A stretch of DNA of 64,000 nucleotides from Actinomyces viscosus (GTDB lineage: Bacteria > Actinomycetota > Actinomycetes > Actinomycetales > Actinomycetaceae), in assembly GCF_900637975.1 (NCBI RefSeq), contig NZ_LR134477.1:930001-994000 (forward strand). The letters are read 5' to 3'. The number at the start of each line of letters is the position of its first letter. The first letter of the stretch is position 1. The position numbers and the translations under genes were made by a program. Below are positions 30,576-38,945 of this stretch, piece by piece. Below the pieces are notes generated by a model that saw only the letters and a list, made by a program, of their open reading frames with translations, did no database searches and was not told the DNA's origin.

Positions 30576-32432
30576 TCAGTGGTCGATCTCGACCACGGTG
30601 CTGCCGGTGGTGACCTCGCCGTCGACGATCGGGACGACGGCGCCCAGTGAGGCGGTGTTGGTGATGACGAGGATCGTGGTGGGGTCGTATCCGGCGTCGC
30701 GGACGACCTGGAGGTCCACGTCTACCAGAGGCTCGCCGCGCACGATCCGCTCGCCGGCGCTCACCTTCGGGGTGAATCCCTCCCCCTTGAGGTTGACGGT
30801 GTCCAGGCCGACGTGGATGAGGACCTCGACGCCGTCGTCGGTCTTGATGCCGTAGGCGTGGCCGGAGTCCATGGCGGTGACGACGGTGCCCGACGCCGGG
30901 GCCAGGACGTGCCCGTCGGAGGGGACGATACCCACGCCGTTGCCGAGCGCTCCGGAGGAGAAGACCGGGTCGGCGACGTTCTCCAGGGGCCGGGCGGTTC
31001 CGTTCACCGGTGAGGTGAGTGCGGTGGTGGGCTCGGCGTCGGACTCCTCAGAGAGCGCCGGGGAGCTCTTCTCCTCCTCGACCGGCTCCTTGAACCCGAG
31101 GACGAGAGTCAGGGACAGGGAGACGACGACGGCAACGCCCATGCCGATGAAGTCCAGGGCGAGGTTTCCATGGTTGAGCAGGGCGGGAATGCCGATGAGG
31201 GAGGGGAAGACGAAGGAGGTGGTGGCGCCGTTCCCGGCCGCGACGATGACGCCGCCGATCGCACCACCGATGCAGCCGTAGAGGAACGGCCGCTTGAGAG
31301 GCAGGTTGACACCGTAGATCCCGGGCTCGGTGATTCCTGCTAGGAATCCGGACAGCGCGGCCGGTCCGGCCAGCTCCCGCATCTTGGTGCTGCGGGTGCG
31401 GATCATGACCCCGAGGGTTGCGGCCGCTTGGGCCAGGACGGCCGGGAAGATCGGCCCAGCCATGAGGGAGAAGCCCGGGTCGTTGTACTGGGCGATCATG
31501 ACTGGCACCAGCCCCCAGTGCACCCCGAACATGACGAAGACCTGCCAGAAGGCGCCCATGACGGCTCCGGCCACCCAGGGGACGTGCTCGAAGAGGGCGT
31601 TCATCAGGGAAGCGATCGCGTTTGATGCCGCGGTCGTCACCGGGCCGACCGTGATGAGGGTCAGCGGGACCATGATGAGCAGCACCAGCAACGGCACGGA
31701 GAAGTTGCGGATGGCCGAGGGCAGGATCCTGGTCAGCCATCGCTGAAGGTGGGACTGGAACCATACGGCCACGATGATCGGGACGAGCGAGGACGCATAG
31801 GAGGCCATGACCACCGGGATACCGAAGAAGGTGACCGGGCCGCCGGCGTCGTTGAGCGCGACGATCTCGGGATAGACCAGGGCCCCGGCCAGGGCGACAG
31901 CGGTGATCTCGTTGGCCTTGAAGTAGCGTGCCGAGGTGATGGCCAGCAGGATCGGAAGGAAGTACAGAGCCGAGTCGCCTGCGGCATTGAGGATCGTGTG
32001 GGTGGTGGATTTCTCTGAGAGCCATCCCAGTGTGGTTGCCAGGCTCAGAAAGGCCTTGATGAGACCGGCACCCGCGAGGGTCCACACGACCGGGTTGATG
32101 AGGGCCGAGACCATCTTGATGAACCGGTCGAAGAGGCTTCCGCTGTTGCCGGTATGTGCCTCGTCGTCATTTGCGGACAGGTTGGTGAGTCGGCTGAGCT
32201 CCTCGTAGAGCAGGGGGACGTCGTTGCCGATAACCACCTGGTACTGGCCGCCGGCCTGCACCACGGTGACGACGCCGTCGAGAGCCTTGACGGCCTCGGT
32301 AGAGGCCTTGGACTCGTCCTTGAGAACGAATCGCATTCGGGTTGCGCAGTGGTTCATGGAGGAGACGTTCTCCTCGCCTCCGATATTGTCCAGCAGCTGC
32401 GGCGCCAGCGCCGCATAGTCGACCTTCGCCAT
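30576..32432 (-). CDS. bglF: Beta-glucoside-specific PTS transporter, EIIBCA
   Basis: Imports and phosphorylates beta-glucosides. The 618-aa membrane protein has the domain order IIB (about residues 1-90, phosphorylated Cys29 in MNHCATRMRF), IIC (about 105-455, roughly ten helices, with GITEPGIYGV) and IIA (about 480-618, phospho-His near 540 in VLIHVGLDTV). This B-C-A order is that of BglF/BglP. ATG 32432 is preceded by AGGAGGACATTA. Upstream lie a LicT-type antiterminator site and an overlapping terminator, so expression depends on LicT and inducer. Confidence 0.95.
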   Translation of the reverse strand: MAKVDYAALAPQLLDNIGGEENVSSMNHCATRMRFVLKDESKASTEAVKALDGVVTVVQAGGQYQVVIGNDVPLLYEELSRLTNLSANDDEAHTGNSGSLFDRFIKMVSALINPVVWTLAGAGLIKAFLSLATTLGWLSEKSTTHTILNAAGDSALYFLPILLAITSARYFKANEITAVALAGALVYPEIVALNDAGGPVTFFGIPVVMASYASSLVPIIVAVWFQSHLQRWLTRILPSAIRNFSVPLLVLLIMVPLTLITVGPVTTAASNAIASLMNALFEHVPWVAGAVMGAFWQVFVMFGVHWGLVPVMIAQYNDPGFSLMAGPIFPAVLAQAAATLGVMIRTRSTKMRELAGPAALSGFLAGITEPGIYGVNLPLKRPFLYGCIGGAIGGVIVAAGNGATTSFVFPSLIGIPALLNHGNLALDFIGMGVAVVVSLSLTLVLGFKEPVEEEKSSPALSEESDAEPTTALTSPVNGTARPLENVADPVFSSGALGNGVGIVPSDGHVLAPASGTVVTAMDSGHAYGIKTDDGVEVLIHVGLDTVNLKGEGFTPKVSAGERIVRGEPLVDVDLQVVRDAGYDPTTILVITNTASLGAVVPIVDGEVTTGSTVVEIDH

Positions 32433-32464
32433 TAATGTCCTCCTGAGTCAGTAACCACTTCCGG

Positions 32465-32522
32465 AAAACAAAAAAGACCCGAGACAGTGGCAGCGCGTGA
32501 ACGCTGTCGTGTCTCAGGTCTT
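32465..32522 (-). terminator. Conditional terminator in the bglF leader
   Basis: On the minus strand AAGACCTGAGACA pairs with TGTCTCGGGTCTT, with an inner stem GCAGCG/CGCTGT-like region, followed by TTTTTTGTTTT. Its 5' arm overlaps the end of the antiterminator site (32515-32543), so the two structures are mutually exclusive, the standard BglG/LicT arrangement. Confidence 0.85.
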
Positions 32523-32543
32523 GCCCCGGATGGGTCACAATCC
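32515..32543 (-). promoter_or_regulatory. Ribonucleic antiterminator (RAT) site for LicT/BglG
   Basis: 29 nt beginning GGATTGTGAC and ending GGCAAGACCTG on the minus strand, matching the RAT consensus (GGATTGT at the start, GCAAAACC-like end). It lies between licT and bglF. Binding of dephosphorylated/activated LicT dimers here would prevent formation of the overlapping terminator. Confidence 0.85.
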
Positions 32544-32615
32544 TGTGAATTCCTCGCCGGAATTCGTTCTGAATACTATGGATGATCGGATCACCGGACA
32601 AGATCTCATTCTGTG

Positions 32616-33473
32616 TTACGCGTCACTTTGAGTGGTCTGGGGAAGAGCGGAGGTCAACCGGGCCACGTGCAGGGCGAGGTAGGCGGTCTCATCGGCTGTC
32701 ACGGTGGCGCCCAGTCGGATCTCCAGCAGGTCCCGGATGCGCAGAGCCACCCGGTAGGAGTCGGGGTCGGAAACGCGTAGCGCCTGGGTCACCAGGGAGG
32801 CGGTACCGTCCTCGATCTGGTCTGCGGTGCGCGAGCGCACCAGGAAGTAGCGCAGGTGGACCGCGAAGCGGGCGGCGTTGACGGAGTCGGGGTCGAAGGC
32901 CTCCCCGAGGGTCTTTTCCAGCAGTCCCATGACCTGGCCGATGAGCCTGGACTGCTCGCTGGCGGCCTGAGCGGAGGGTGCACCGATGGCGGCGGTGAAG
33001 AGGTGGAGGGCCAGGGCGACGGCCTCACCTCCCGGCAGCTGGATCTCCTGCGCGGCGTTGATCTCCTCGACCATGGCCTCGGCCAGCCGCAGCTCCTCGG
33101 GGTGCAGGTGGGCGACCTCCGCACGCAGCGGATAGTCCATGGTCAACCCTTGGCGGACCCGCTCCATGGCCTGGTTGATGTGGTCGACCACGGCGATGAT
33201 GCTCGAGGAGGGAACCTCCGTTCCCAGCTCCCGGGCCGCCTTGCGGAAGACGCGCTCAGTGAGCGCCAGACGCTCGAGCGGGATCCCGGCGATGACCTCG
33301 GCCACCGACTGGGCGTTGTCAGCGGGGATGTAGCGACGGGAGATGAGGGCGGTGTCGACGCTCTGTCCACGTTTGCGCTGGAATCCGAGTCCCCTGCCGG
33401 TGAGGATCGCCTCGCGCCCAATCTCGTCGCGTGCCAGCACGACGTTGTTGTTGAGCACTCGCAGTATCTCCAC
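32616..33473 (-). CDS. licT: BglG/LicT-family transcription antiterminator
   Basis: A 285-aa antiterminator. The N-terminal RNA-binding CAT domain (about residues 1-55: ILRVLNNNVVLARDEIGREA, GLGFQRKRGQSVD) is followed by two PRD domains (about 65-170 and 175-280) with the conserved phospho-acceptor histidines (VVDHINQAMER, VAHLHPEE, FAVHLRYFLVR, LALHVARL). PTS-mediated phosphorylation of these controls dimerisation. It should act on the RAT site in its own downstream leader. The GTG start at 33473 has no Shine-Dalgarno but CACAAT six bases upstream, suggesting a leaderless mRNA. Confidence 0.93.
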   Translation of the reverse strand: MEILRVLNNNVVLARDEIGREAILTGRGLGFQRKRGQSVDTALISRRYIPADNAQSVAEVIAGIPLERLALTERVFRKAARELGTEVPSSSIIAVVDHINQAMERVRQGLTMDYPLRAEVAHLHPEELRLAEAMVEEINAAQEIQLPGGEAVALALHLFTAAIGAPSAQAASEQSRLIGQVMGLLEKTLGEAFDPDSVNAARFAVHLRYFLVRSRTADQIEDGTASLVTQALRVSDPDSYRVALRIRDLLEIRLGATVTADETAYLALHVARLTSALPQTTQSDA

Positions 33474-33524
33474 GAGCCGATTGTGCCATGCCCGGATGCG
33501 CCCCCGGCCCTGGAGCCGCTGGAT

Positions 33525-35681
33525 CTAGGAGTCCTTCTGCGAGCCGTTGAGATGGGCCAGGATGCTACCGGCCAGGGCCGGGCCGATGCCTTTGACGCGG
33601 GTGATGTCCTCGACCTCCGCCTGCCGTATGCGTTTGACGGAGCCGAACTCACGCAGCAGGGCCGCCTGGCGGGCCGGCCCCAGGCCGGGGACCCCGTCCA
33701 GGACGGAGCGGGTCATACCGGCCGAGCGCTTCTTCCGGTGGTGGGTGATGGCGAAGCGGTGGGACTCGTCGCGCAGGTGCTGGAGCAGGTAGAGGGCCGG
33801 GGAGGTGCGCGGCAGGATGACGGGGAACTCCTCCCCCGGTACCCACACCTCCTCCAGGCGCTTGGCCAGCCCGATGAGCGGCACGTCGATGCCGAGCTCG
33901 TCGAGGACGGCACGAGCGGCGTTGACCTGGGGCAGACCGCCGTCGACGACGACGAGTCCGGGGGCGTAGGAGAAGCGTCGCGCCTTACCGGTCTCGGGGT
34001 CGATGGGGCCGGAGGCGACGGCGACGCCCTCGGCGTCCTCGATCTCCTCGGCCGCCCGGGCGGCTACCTCGCCCTGCCCCTGCTCGGCGATGAGCCGCTT
34101 GAACCGACGGGTCAGGACCTCGTGCATGGCGGCGGTGTCGTCGGCGGCACCGTTGCCGTCCTGCCCTCGCACGGTGAAGCGGCGGTAGTCGGACTTGCGC
34201 GGTGCGCCGTCCTCGAAGACGACCATGGAGCCGACCTGGTAGGTGCCCTGGGTGTGGGAGATGTCGTAGCACTCGACGCGCAGGGGAGCCTCGGGCAGGT
34301 CGAGGGCCTCGGCGAGCTCGTCGAGGGCGAGGGTGCGCTGGGTGAGGTCTCCGGCCCGGCGAGCCTTGTGAAGGCGCAGCGCCTCCTCGGCATTCTTGCG
34401 CACCGTGTCCATGAGGGCGGCCTTGTCGCCGCGCTGCGGTACGCGCAGGTCAACCTTGGCGCCGCGCAGGCCGGCCAGCCAGGCGCGCACGGTTGCGGCG
34501 TTGCTGGGCATCTCGGGAACCAGGATCTCTCGGGGCACCGCGGTGGTGGCCGTGTGGGCGACGTCGTCGACGCTGGTGGCCGCCGACTCACCGTTGCGCC
34601 TGGAGGAGGCACCGTCGGAGCCCTTCGGCCCGCTGCGGGGCTGGGGGCTGGAGGGGGCGCGGTCACCTACGCCGACGGAGGTGGTGGTACCGGATGACGT
34701 CGGGGCACCGCCCTGGTGGATGGCTCCGGCGTCGGCGGGGTCGAGGAGGGAGGCGTAGACCTGCTCGAGGAGACGCTCGATGAGCTCGGCGTTCCCGGCG
34801 TCGTCGATGAGGTCCACGACCCAGCCCCGCTGCCCGCGCACCCGTCCGCCGCGCACGTGGAAGACCTGGACGGCAGCCTCGAGCTCATCGCGCATCAGGG
34901 CGAAGACGTCGGCGTCGGTGGCGTCGGGCAGCACGACGGCGTTGCCCTCGATGACCTTGCGCAGCGCGGCTGCGTCATCGCGCAGGCGCGCGGCCTTCTC
35001 GAAGTCGAGGGCGGCGGCGGCCGCCTTCATCTCGGACTCGACCTGGCGCAGGTAGGGGCCGGTCCGTCCGGCCATGAAGGCGCAGAAGTCCTCGGCCAGC
35101 GCCCTGTGGTCCTGGGGGCTGATGCGGCCCACGCAGGGTGCCGAGCACTTGTCGATGTAGCCGAGCAGGCAGGGTCGGCCTGAGGCCTGGGCCCGGCGGA
35201 AGACGCCGGCCGAGCAGGAGCGGACCGGGAAGACGCGCAGCAGCTGGTCGACGGTGTCGCGGATGGACCAGGCCTGGACGAAGGGACCGAAGTACCGGGT
35301 CCCGGCCCTGCGGGCCCCCCGGACCACCTGCACGCGGGGGAACTCCTCGCCCATGGTCACCGCCAGGTAGGGGTAGGACTTGTCGTCCTTGTACATGACG
35401 TTGAAGCGGGGGTTGAACTCCTTGATCCAGGAGTACTCCAGGGCCAGGGACTCCACCTCGGTGGACACGACGGTCCACTCCACGGCGCAGGCGGTGGTCA
35501 CCATCTTCTGGGTGCGCGGGTGCAGGGCGGCGAGGTCCTGGAAGTAGCTGGACAGGCGGGCCCGCAGGTTCTTGGCCTTGCCGACGTAGATGACCCGCCC
35601 CTGCCCGTCCAGGAACCGGTAAACACCCGGGGACGTGGGGATCTCGCCTGGGGCGGGACGATACGTCGAGGGGTCGGCCAT
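33525..35681 (-). CDS. uvrC: UvrABC system protein C (excinuclease subunit)
   Basis: Makes both incisions in nucleotide excision repair. The 718-aa product has an N-terminal GIY-YIG nuclease ([20 protein letters not shown]), a Cys-containing segment [14 protein letters not shown], a UvrB-binding UVR motif ([17 protein letters not shown]), the RNase H-like domain ([32 protein letters not shown]) and C-terminal HhH ([20 protein letters not shown]). A low-complexity insert of about 65 residues (about 325-390, Ser/Thr/Gly-rich) lies before the RNase H domain. ATG 35681 is chosen; TACCCT seven bases upstream fits a leaderless start. Confidence 0.95.
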   Translation of the reverse strand: MADPSTYRPAPGEIPTSPGVYRFLDGQGRVIYVGKAKNLRARLSSYFQDLAALHPRTQKMVTTACAVEWTVVSTEVESLALEYSWIKEFNPRFNVMYKDDKSYPYLAVTMGEEFPRVQVVRGARRAGTRYFGPFVQAWSIRDTVDQLLRVFPVRSCSAGVFRRAQASGRPCLLGYIDKCSAPCVGRISPQDHRALAEDFCAFMAGRTGPYLRQVESEMKAAAAALDFEKAARLRDDAAALRKVIEGNAVVLPDATDADVFALMRDELEAAVQVFHVRGGRVRGQRGWVVDLIDDAGNAELIERLLEQVYASLLDPADAGAIHQGGAPTSSGTTTSVGVGDRAPSSPQPRSGPKGSDGASSRRNGESAATSVDDVAHTATTAVPREILVPEMPSNAATVRAWLAGLRGAKVDLRVPQRGDKAALMDTVRKNAEEALRLHKARRAGDLTQRTLALDELAEALDLPEAPLRVECYDISHTQGTYQVGSMVVFEDGAPRKSDYRRFTVRGQDGNGAADDTAAMHEVLTRRFKRLIAEQGQGEVAARAAEEIEDAEGVAVASGPIDPETGKARRFSYAPGLVVVDGGLPQVNAARAVLDELGIDVPLIGLAKRLEEVWVPGEEFPVILPRTSPALYLLQHLRDESHRFAITHHRKKRSAGMTRSVLDGVPGLGPARQAALLREFGSVKRIRQAEVEDITRVKGIGPALAGSILAHLNGSQKDS

Positions 35682-35688
35682 GCCCGCT

Positions 35689-35694
35689 AGGGTA
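35689..35694 (-). promoter_or_regulatory. -10 element for leaderless uvrC
   Basis: TACCCT on the minus strand ends 7 bases before the uvrC ATG, with no Shine-Dalgarno sequence in between. Confidence 0.5.
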
Positions 35695-35788
35695 GACGCC
35701 AACCGACCTCACGCACGACACGCCCCGGACAGTGCGGGCAGAGCCGAATGAGCCAGTCGAGGTCGACGGGTTCATGAAGGAGGATCCG

Positions 35789-36652
35789 ATGAGCACCGCC
35801 GTCCCTGCACCCGTTCCCCGCACCGTGTTTCTCGACATTGACGGCACGCTCGTCACCTACGGCAACGTCCTGCCCGACTCCGCGGTCCGCGCGATCAGAG
35901 AGGCCAGAGCCGCCGGCCATCGGGTCTACGTGTGCACGGGGCGCTCGCGCGCAGAGATGCCGGAGACGATCTGGCAGATCGGGCTGGACGGGATGATCGG
36001 AGGTAACGGCGCCTACGTGGAGGATGCTGGTCAGGTACTTCTTCACCAGCGCCTCTCAAGGGAGCAGTGCGAGGAGATCGTCTCCTGGCTGAGGAGGCGG
36101 GGCCTGGACTTCTACCTCGAGGCGAACTCGGGCCTGTACGCCTCCCCCACGTTCCGGGACACCGCCAGACTGGCGATCCGCGCCTACGCCGTCGGAAAGG
36201 GGGCGGAAGGTGCGCGCAGCATGGAGGTCGACGATGTGTTTCCGGACATGGTCTTCACCGAAGAGCTGGTGCGAGATGACGTCAACAAGATCAGCTTCCT
36301 GCTGCGTGCCCCTGAAGCCGATCTGACCGCAGCTCGCCGGGAGCTGCCGGACCTGGTCATCGGCTCCTGGGGCGGGAGCGGTCATGATCCGCTCTTCGGC
36401 GATGCGAGCTGTGCGGGTGTGTCGAAACGGCACGCCATCGACGTTCTGCTGGCCCACCGCGGAGCAGACAGACGGCAAGCGGTGGCCTTCGGTGACGCCG
36501 CCGTCGACATCGAGATGCTGGAGTACTGCGGAACGGGGGTGGCAATGGGAAACGGGGCCCTGGCGGTCAAGGAGGCGGCCAACCTGGTCACCGATGACGT
36601 CGAGAACGACGGCCTGGCCAAGGCGCTGAGGCGCCTGGGCCTGACCGAGTAA
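35789..36652 (+). CDS. HAD-superfamily (Cof-type) hydrolase
   Basis: A 287-aa Cof-like phosphatase: motif I VFLDIDGTLVTYG (nucleophile and acid/base Asp), motif II CTGRS, and C-terminal AVAFGDAAVDIEMLEYCGTG with the Mg-binding acidic residues, plus VAMGNG...VKEAAN, a common Cof-family ending. The middle section is the large cap that decides substrate, which I cannot name. ATG 35789 is chosen because AAGGAGG is ideally spaced; earlier in-frame ATGs at 35732 and 35774 lie before it. Followed by a strong bidirectional terminator. Confidence 0.87.
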   Translation: MSTAVPAPVPRTVFLDIDGTLVTYGNVLPDSAVRAIREARAAGHRVYVCTGRSRAEMPETIWQIGLDGMIGGNGAYVEDAGQVLLHQRLSREQCEEIVSWLRRRGLDFYLEANSGLYASPTFRDTARLAIRAYAVGKGAEGARSMEVDDVFPDMVFTEELVRDDVNKISFLLRAPEADLTAARRELPDLVIGSWGGSGHDPLFGDASCAGVSKRHAIDVLLAHRGADRRQAVAFGDAAVDIEMLEYCGTGVAMGNGALAVKEAANLVTDDVENDGLAKALRRLGLTE

Positions 36653-36670
36653 CGGTTCTCATCGACTTTG

Positions 36671-36698
36671 AAGGCCCGAGCCAGTGGGCTCGGGCCTT
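36671..36698. terminator. Bidirectional terminator between HAD gene and tRNA operon
   Basis: A 12-bp perfect stem AAGGCCCGAGCC (36671-36682) / GGCTCGGGCCTT (36687-36698) with a 4-base loop, between convergent transcription units: the HAD gene (+) and the Gly-Cys-Val tRNA operon (-). Confidence 0.8.
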
Positions 36699-36708
36699 CG
36701 TCGTTCAG

Positions 36709-36783
36709 TGGTGGGCGATACTGGGATCGAACCAGTGACCTCTTCCGTGTCAGGGAAGCGCGCTCCCGCTGCGCCAATCGCCC
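36709..36783 (-). tRNA. tRNA-Val(GAC)
   Basis: Minus-strand cloverleaf: acceptor GGGCGAT/ATCGCCC, anticodon stem CTTCC/GGAAG around CTGACAC (anticodon GAC), T arm CTGG/TTCGATC/CCAG, discriminator A and an encoded CCA (36709-36711). Last gene of a Gly-Cys-Val tRNA operon. Confidence 0.93.
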
Positions 36784-36784
36784 G

Positions 36785-36855
36785 AGGTGGGTACCGGATT
36801 CGAACCGGTGTAAACGGCTTTGCAGGCCGGTGCCTAACCTCTCGGCCAACCCACC
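36785..36855 (-). tRNA. tRNA-Cys(GCA)
   Basis: 71 nt: acceptor GGTGGGT/ACCCACC, anticodon stem CGGC/GCCG around CTGCAAA (anticodon GCA), T arm CCGG/TTCGAAT/CCGG and discriminator U, the identity element for cysteine. CCA is not encoded. It is separated from tRNA-Val(GAC) by a single base. Confidence 0.92.
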
Positions 36856-36891
36856 ATGAGATGCTGGGGCTGGGCGCTCCCGGCTCCTCGG

Positions 36892-36964
36892 AGCGGATGA
36901 CGGGACTCGAACCCGCGACCCTCACCTTGGCAAGGTGATGCTCTACCAACTGAGCCACATCCGC
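36892..36964 (-). tRNA. tRNA-Gly(GCC)
   Basis: 73 nt: acceptor GCGGATG/CATCCGC, anticodon stem TCACC/GGTGA around TTGCCAA (anticodon GCC), T arm GCGGG/TTCGAGT/CCCGT, discriminator U; no encoded CCA. First gene of the minus-strand tRNA operon. Confidence 0.93.
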
Positions 36965-37114
36965 GTGATCCCTCGCGGTTCGGACGAATCGCTCGGTGCT
37001 GGAAAACCATAGCATCACGATCGCACCGACAGGCAAACAGCATCGCGGTGATTCACCTCACCGAGCAGCCGTTTGCCCGGGAGGTGCAAGCCTGACTATG
37101 GTTAGCGCCGCACC

Positions 37115-37187
37115 GGGCGATTGGCTCAGGGGTTAGAGCGCCTCGTTCACACCGAGGAGGTCACTGGTTCGATTCCAGTATCGCCCA
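37115..37187 (+). tRNA. tRNA-Val(CAC)
   Basis: 73 nt: acceptor GGGCGAT/ATCGCCC, anticodon stem CCTCG/CGAGG around TTCACAC (anticodon CAC), T arm CTGG/TTCGATT/CCAG, discriminator A; CCA is not encoded (CCG follows). Divergent from the Gly-Cys-Val tRNA operon and very similar to tRNA-Val(GAC) in acceptor, D and T arms. Confidence 0.93.
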
Positions 37188-37202
37188 CCGGATCATCGTG
37201 CT

Positions 37203-37240
37203 ACGTCTGGCATTCCTTAAAGGAATGCCAGACGTTTTCT
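37203..37240 (+). terminator. Rho-independent terminator after tRNA-Val(CAC)
   Basis: A 14-bp perfect stem ACGTCTGGCATTCC / GGAATGCCAGACGT with a TTAAA loop, followed by TTTTCTTT. Confidence 0.92.
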
Positions 37241-37287
37241 TTCCTCACCCCAGCTCGCTGACCCGCGAGTGCCGATCACCTCAAAGC

Positions 37288-37316
37288 GGGGCTCCGACCA
37301 CGAAGGTCGGAGCCCC
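37288..37316 (-). terminator. Terminator after the UDPGP-family gene
   Basis: A 12-bp perfect stem GGGGCTCCGACC (37288-37299) / GGTCGGAGCCCC (37305-37316) with a 5-base loop, downstream of the minus-strand gene ending at 37357 and convergent to the tRNA-Val terminator. Confidence 0.75.
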
Positions 37317-37356
37317 TTCCGAGAGGATGATCCCTGAGGCGGTCTCCGGGGAGCTC

Positions 37357-38733
37357 TCAGATACGGGCGCCGTCGGCGACCTTTCCAGGAGAGCCCTCGT
37401 GCCCCAAGTGCGCCTCACCGGTTGCGACGACGTCAGCGCCGAAGGTCCAGTCGCCCTCCACGCTCAGCGACTGCGCGTCCTTGATCGAGGGAACGCCTTC
37501 GGGGAACCGGGCCTCGAAGTCCTGGATCTTCTTGTAGAAGCGGGGGTCGAGGTTCACGGTGCAGGCGCGCTCCGGGACCATCTGCAGCAGGCCGTCGTCG
37601 TCGACCTCGTAGACGTCCGAACGTACGAGCAGCAGGTCGTTGGTGGTCTTGACCGGCAGGAAGCGGGAGCGGGGAACCTCGATGGCGGTCGCCCCCTCGA
37701 AGGCCTCCACCGCAGCTCCCATAGCGGTCTCCAGCTGGATGACCGGCGTCGAGGAGGAGTCCGCAGGGTCGACGGTCTTGCTGTTCCTGATGAGTGGCAG
37801 CCCGAGGATCCCGTCCCGCTCAGCCAGGGTGTCGCGCAGCACCTGGAGGTCGAACCAGAGGTTGTTGGTGTGGAAGAAGGGATGGCGGAACTGGTCGGTG
37901 AAGTAGTGCATCTGATCCTCGGGGGTCTGCGCCGTGTCCCGCAGGATGATGCGCCCGTCGCTCTTGCGCACCGCCAGGTGCCCGCCCTTGACGTCGGCCG
38001 GCGTGCGGCGGCACATCTCCGGGGCGTAGGGGGCGCCAGAGGCCGCGAACCAGCCGGCGATCCTGGCCGACGGCGCCGCCCCGAGATTATCGGAGTTGGC
38101 GGTCATGGCGTACCGGTAGCCCTTGTCCAGGAGCGCGTCGACCAGGCCGGAGGCGAGCAGCGCCGTGTAGATGTCACCGTGCCCCGGCGGGCACCACTCG
38201 AGCTCAGGATCATCCTCCCACTCCACCGGGCTCAGGTCGTCGGCACGGAGCTTAGGCTCACGGTTCTGCAGGAAGTCCAGGGGCAGACCGTCAACCTGGA
38301 GGTCGGGATGGCCGGCCAGCACCTCCAGAGAGTCCTCACGGGTGCGGAAGGAGTTCATGAGGATCAGCGGCAGGCTCACTCCGTAACGCCGGCGAGCCGC
38401 CATGACCTGGTCGACCAGCAGGTCGAGGAAGGTCTTGCCGTCACGCACCGGCAGAAGGGACTTGGCGCGATCAAGACCCATGGAGGTCCCCAGCCCGCCG
38501 TTGAGACGGATGAGGACCGTCCTGCTCAGCGCCTCCCGGGCCGCCTCCTCACTGACGTCAATGTCGGCAAGGGAGTCGATCTGCGTGAGCGGCTCAATGG
38601 TCTCCTCGGGAATGAGTCCCGTGGCTCCGCCCTCCAGGCACTGGTAGTAGTGCGTGAAGACCGTAATGGCCTGCTCGGCGACACCCGCGTCGCGCATCTT
38701 GTGCTGGGCAGCAGTGAGTCCGTTCTCGCTCAT
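37357..38733 (-). CDS. UTP--glucose-1-phosphate uridylyltransferase, eukaryotic-type UDPGP family
   Basis: A 458-aa nucleotidyltransferase. The motif VLIRLNGGLGTSMGLDRAKS (about residues 72-91), the metal/UTP-binding region and PVKTTNDLLLVRSDVY place it in the UDPGP (UGP2-like) family rather than bacterial GalU. Bifidobacteria carry the same type. It makes UDP-glucose for polysaccharides and the Leloir pathway, or a related UDP-sugar; exact sugar specificity is not shown by sequence. ATG 38733 is preceded by TAGGCT at 7 bases, suggesting a leaderless mRNA. Confidence 0.9.
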   Translation of the reverse strand: MSENGLTAAQHKMRDAGVAEQAITVFTHYYQCLEGGATGLIPEETIEPLTQIDSLADIDVSEEAAREALSRTVLIRLNGGLGTSMGLDRAKSLLPVRDGKTFLDLLVDQVMAARRRYGVSLPLILMNSFRTREDSLEVLAGHPDLQVDGLPLDFLQNREPKLRADDLSPVEWEDDPELEWCPPGHGDIYTALLASGLVDALLDKGYRYAMTANSDNLGAAPSARIAGWFAASGAPYAPEMCRRTPADVKGGHLAVRKSDGRIILRDTAQTPEDQMHYFTDQFRHPFFHTNNLWFDLQVLRDTLAERDGILGLPLIRNSKTVDPADSSSTPVIQLETAMGAAVEAFEGATAIEVPRSRFLPVKTTNDLLLVRSDVYEVDDDGLLQMVPERACTVNLDPRFYKKIQDFEARFPEGVPSIKDAQSLSVEGDWTFGADVVATGEAHLGHEGSPGKVADGARI

Positions 38734-38740
38734 GACGCGT

Positions 38741-38746
38741 AGCCTA
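38741..38746 (-). promoter_or_regulatory. -10 element for the leaderless UDPGP gene
   Basis: TAGGCT on the minus strand ends 7 bases before the ATG at 38733, with no Shine-Dalgarno sequence. Confidence 0.55.
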
Positions 38747-38945
38747 ACCCAGGCTGACCGTTCTTGGGGCAGTTTGTTCGACTCTGTTCGTTTGCAATGA
38801 GACTGGCAACGTCCTCGCAGGGCAAACGGGTTATCCACAGGGGAGCACGTTCCCTACCCGACACCGGCGTTTCCTTCTATTCTCGTTTGAACCGGTTGTG
38901 TGACGAGCTGCTTCCTGTCAAGCACCGAGTGACGAGGAGAACGCC

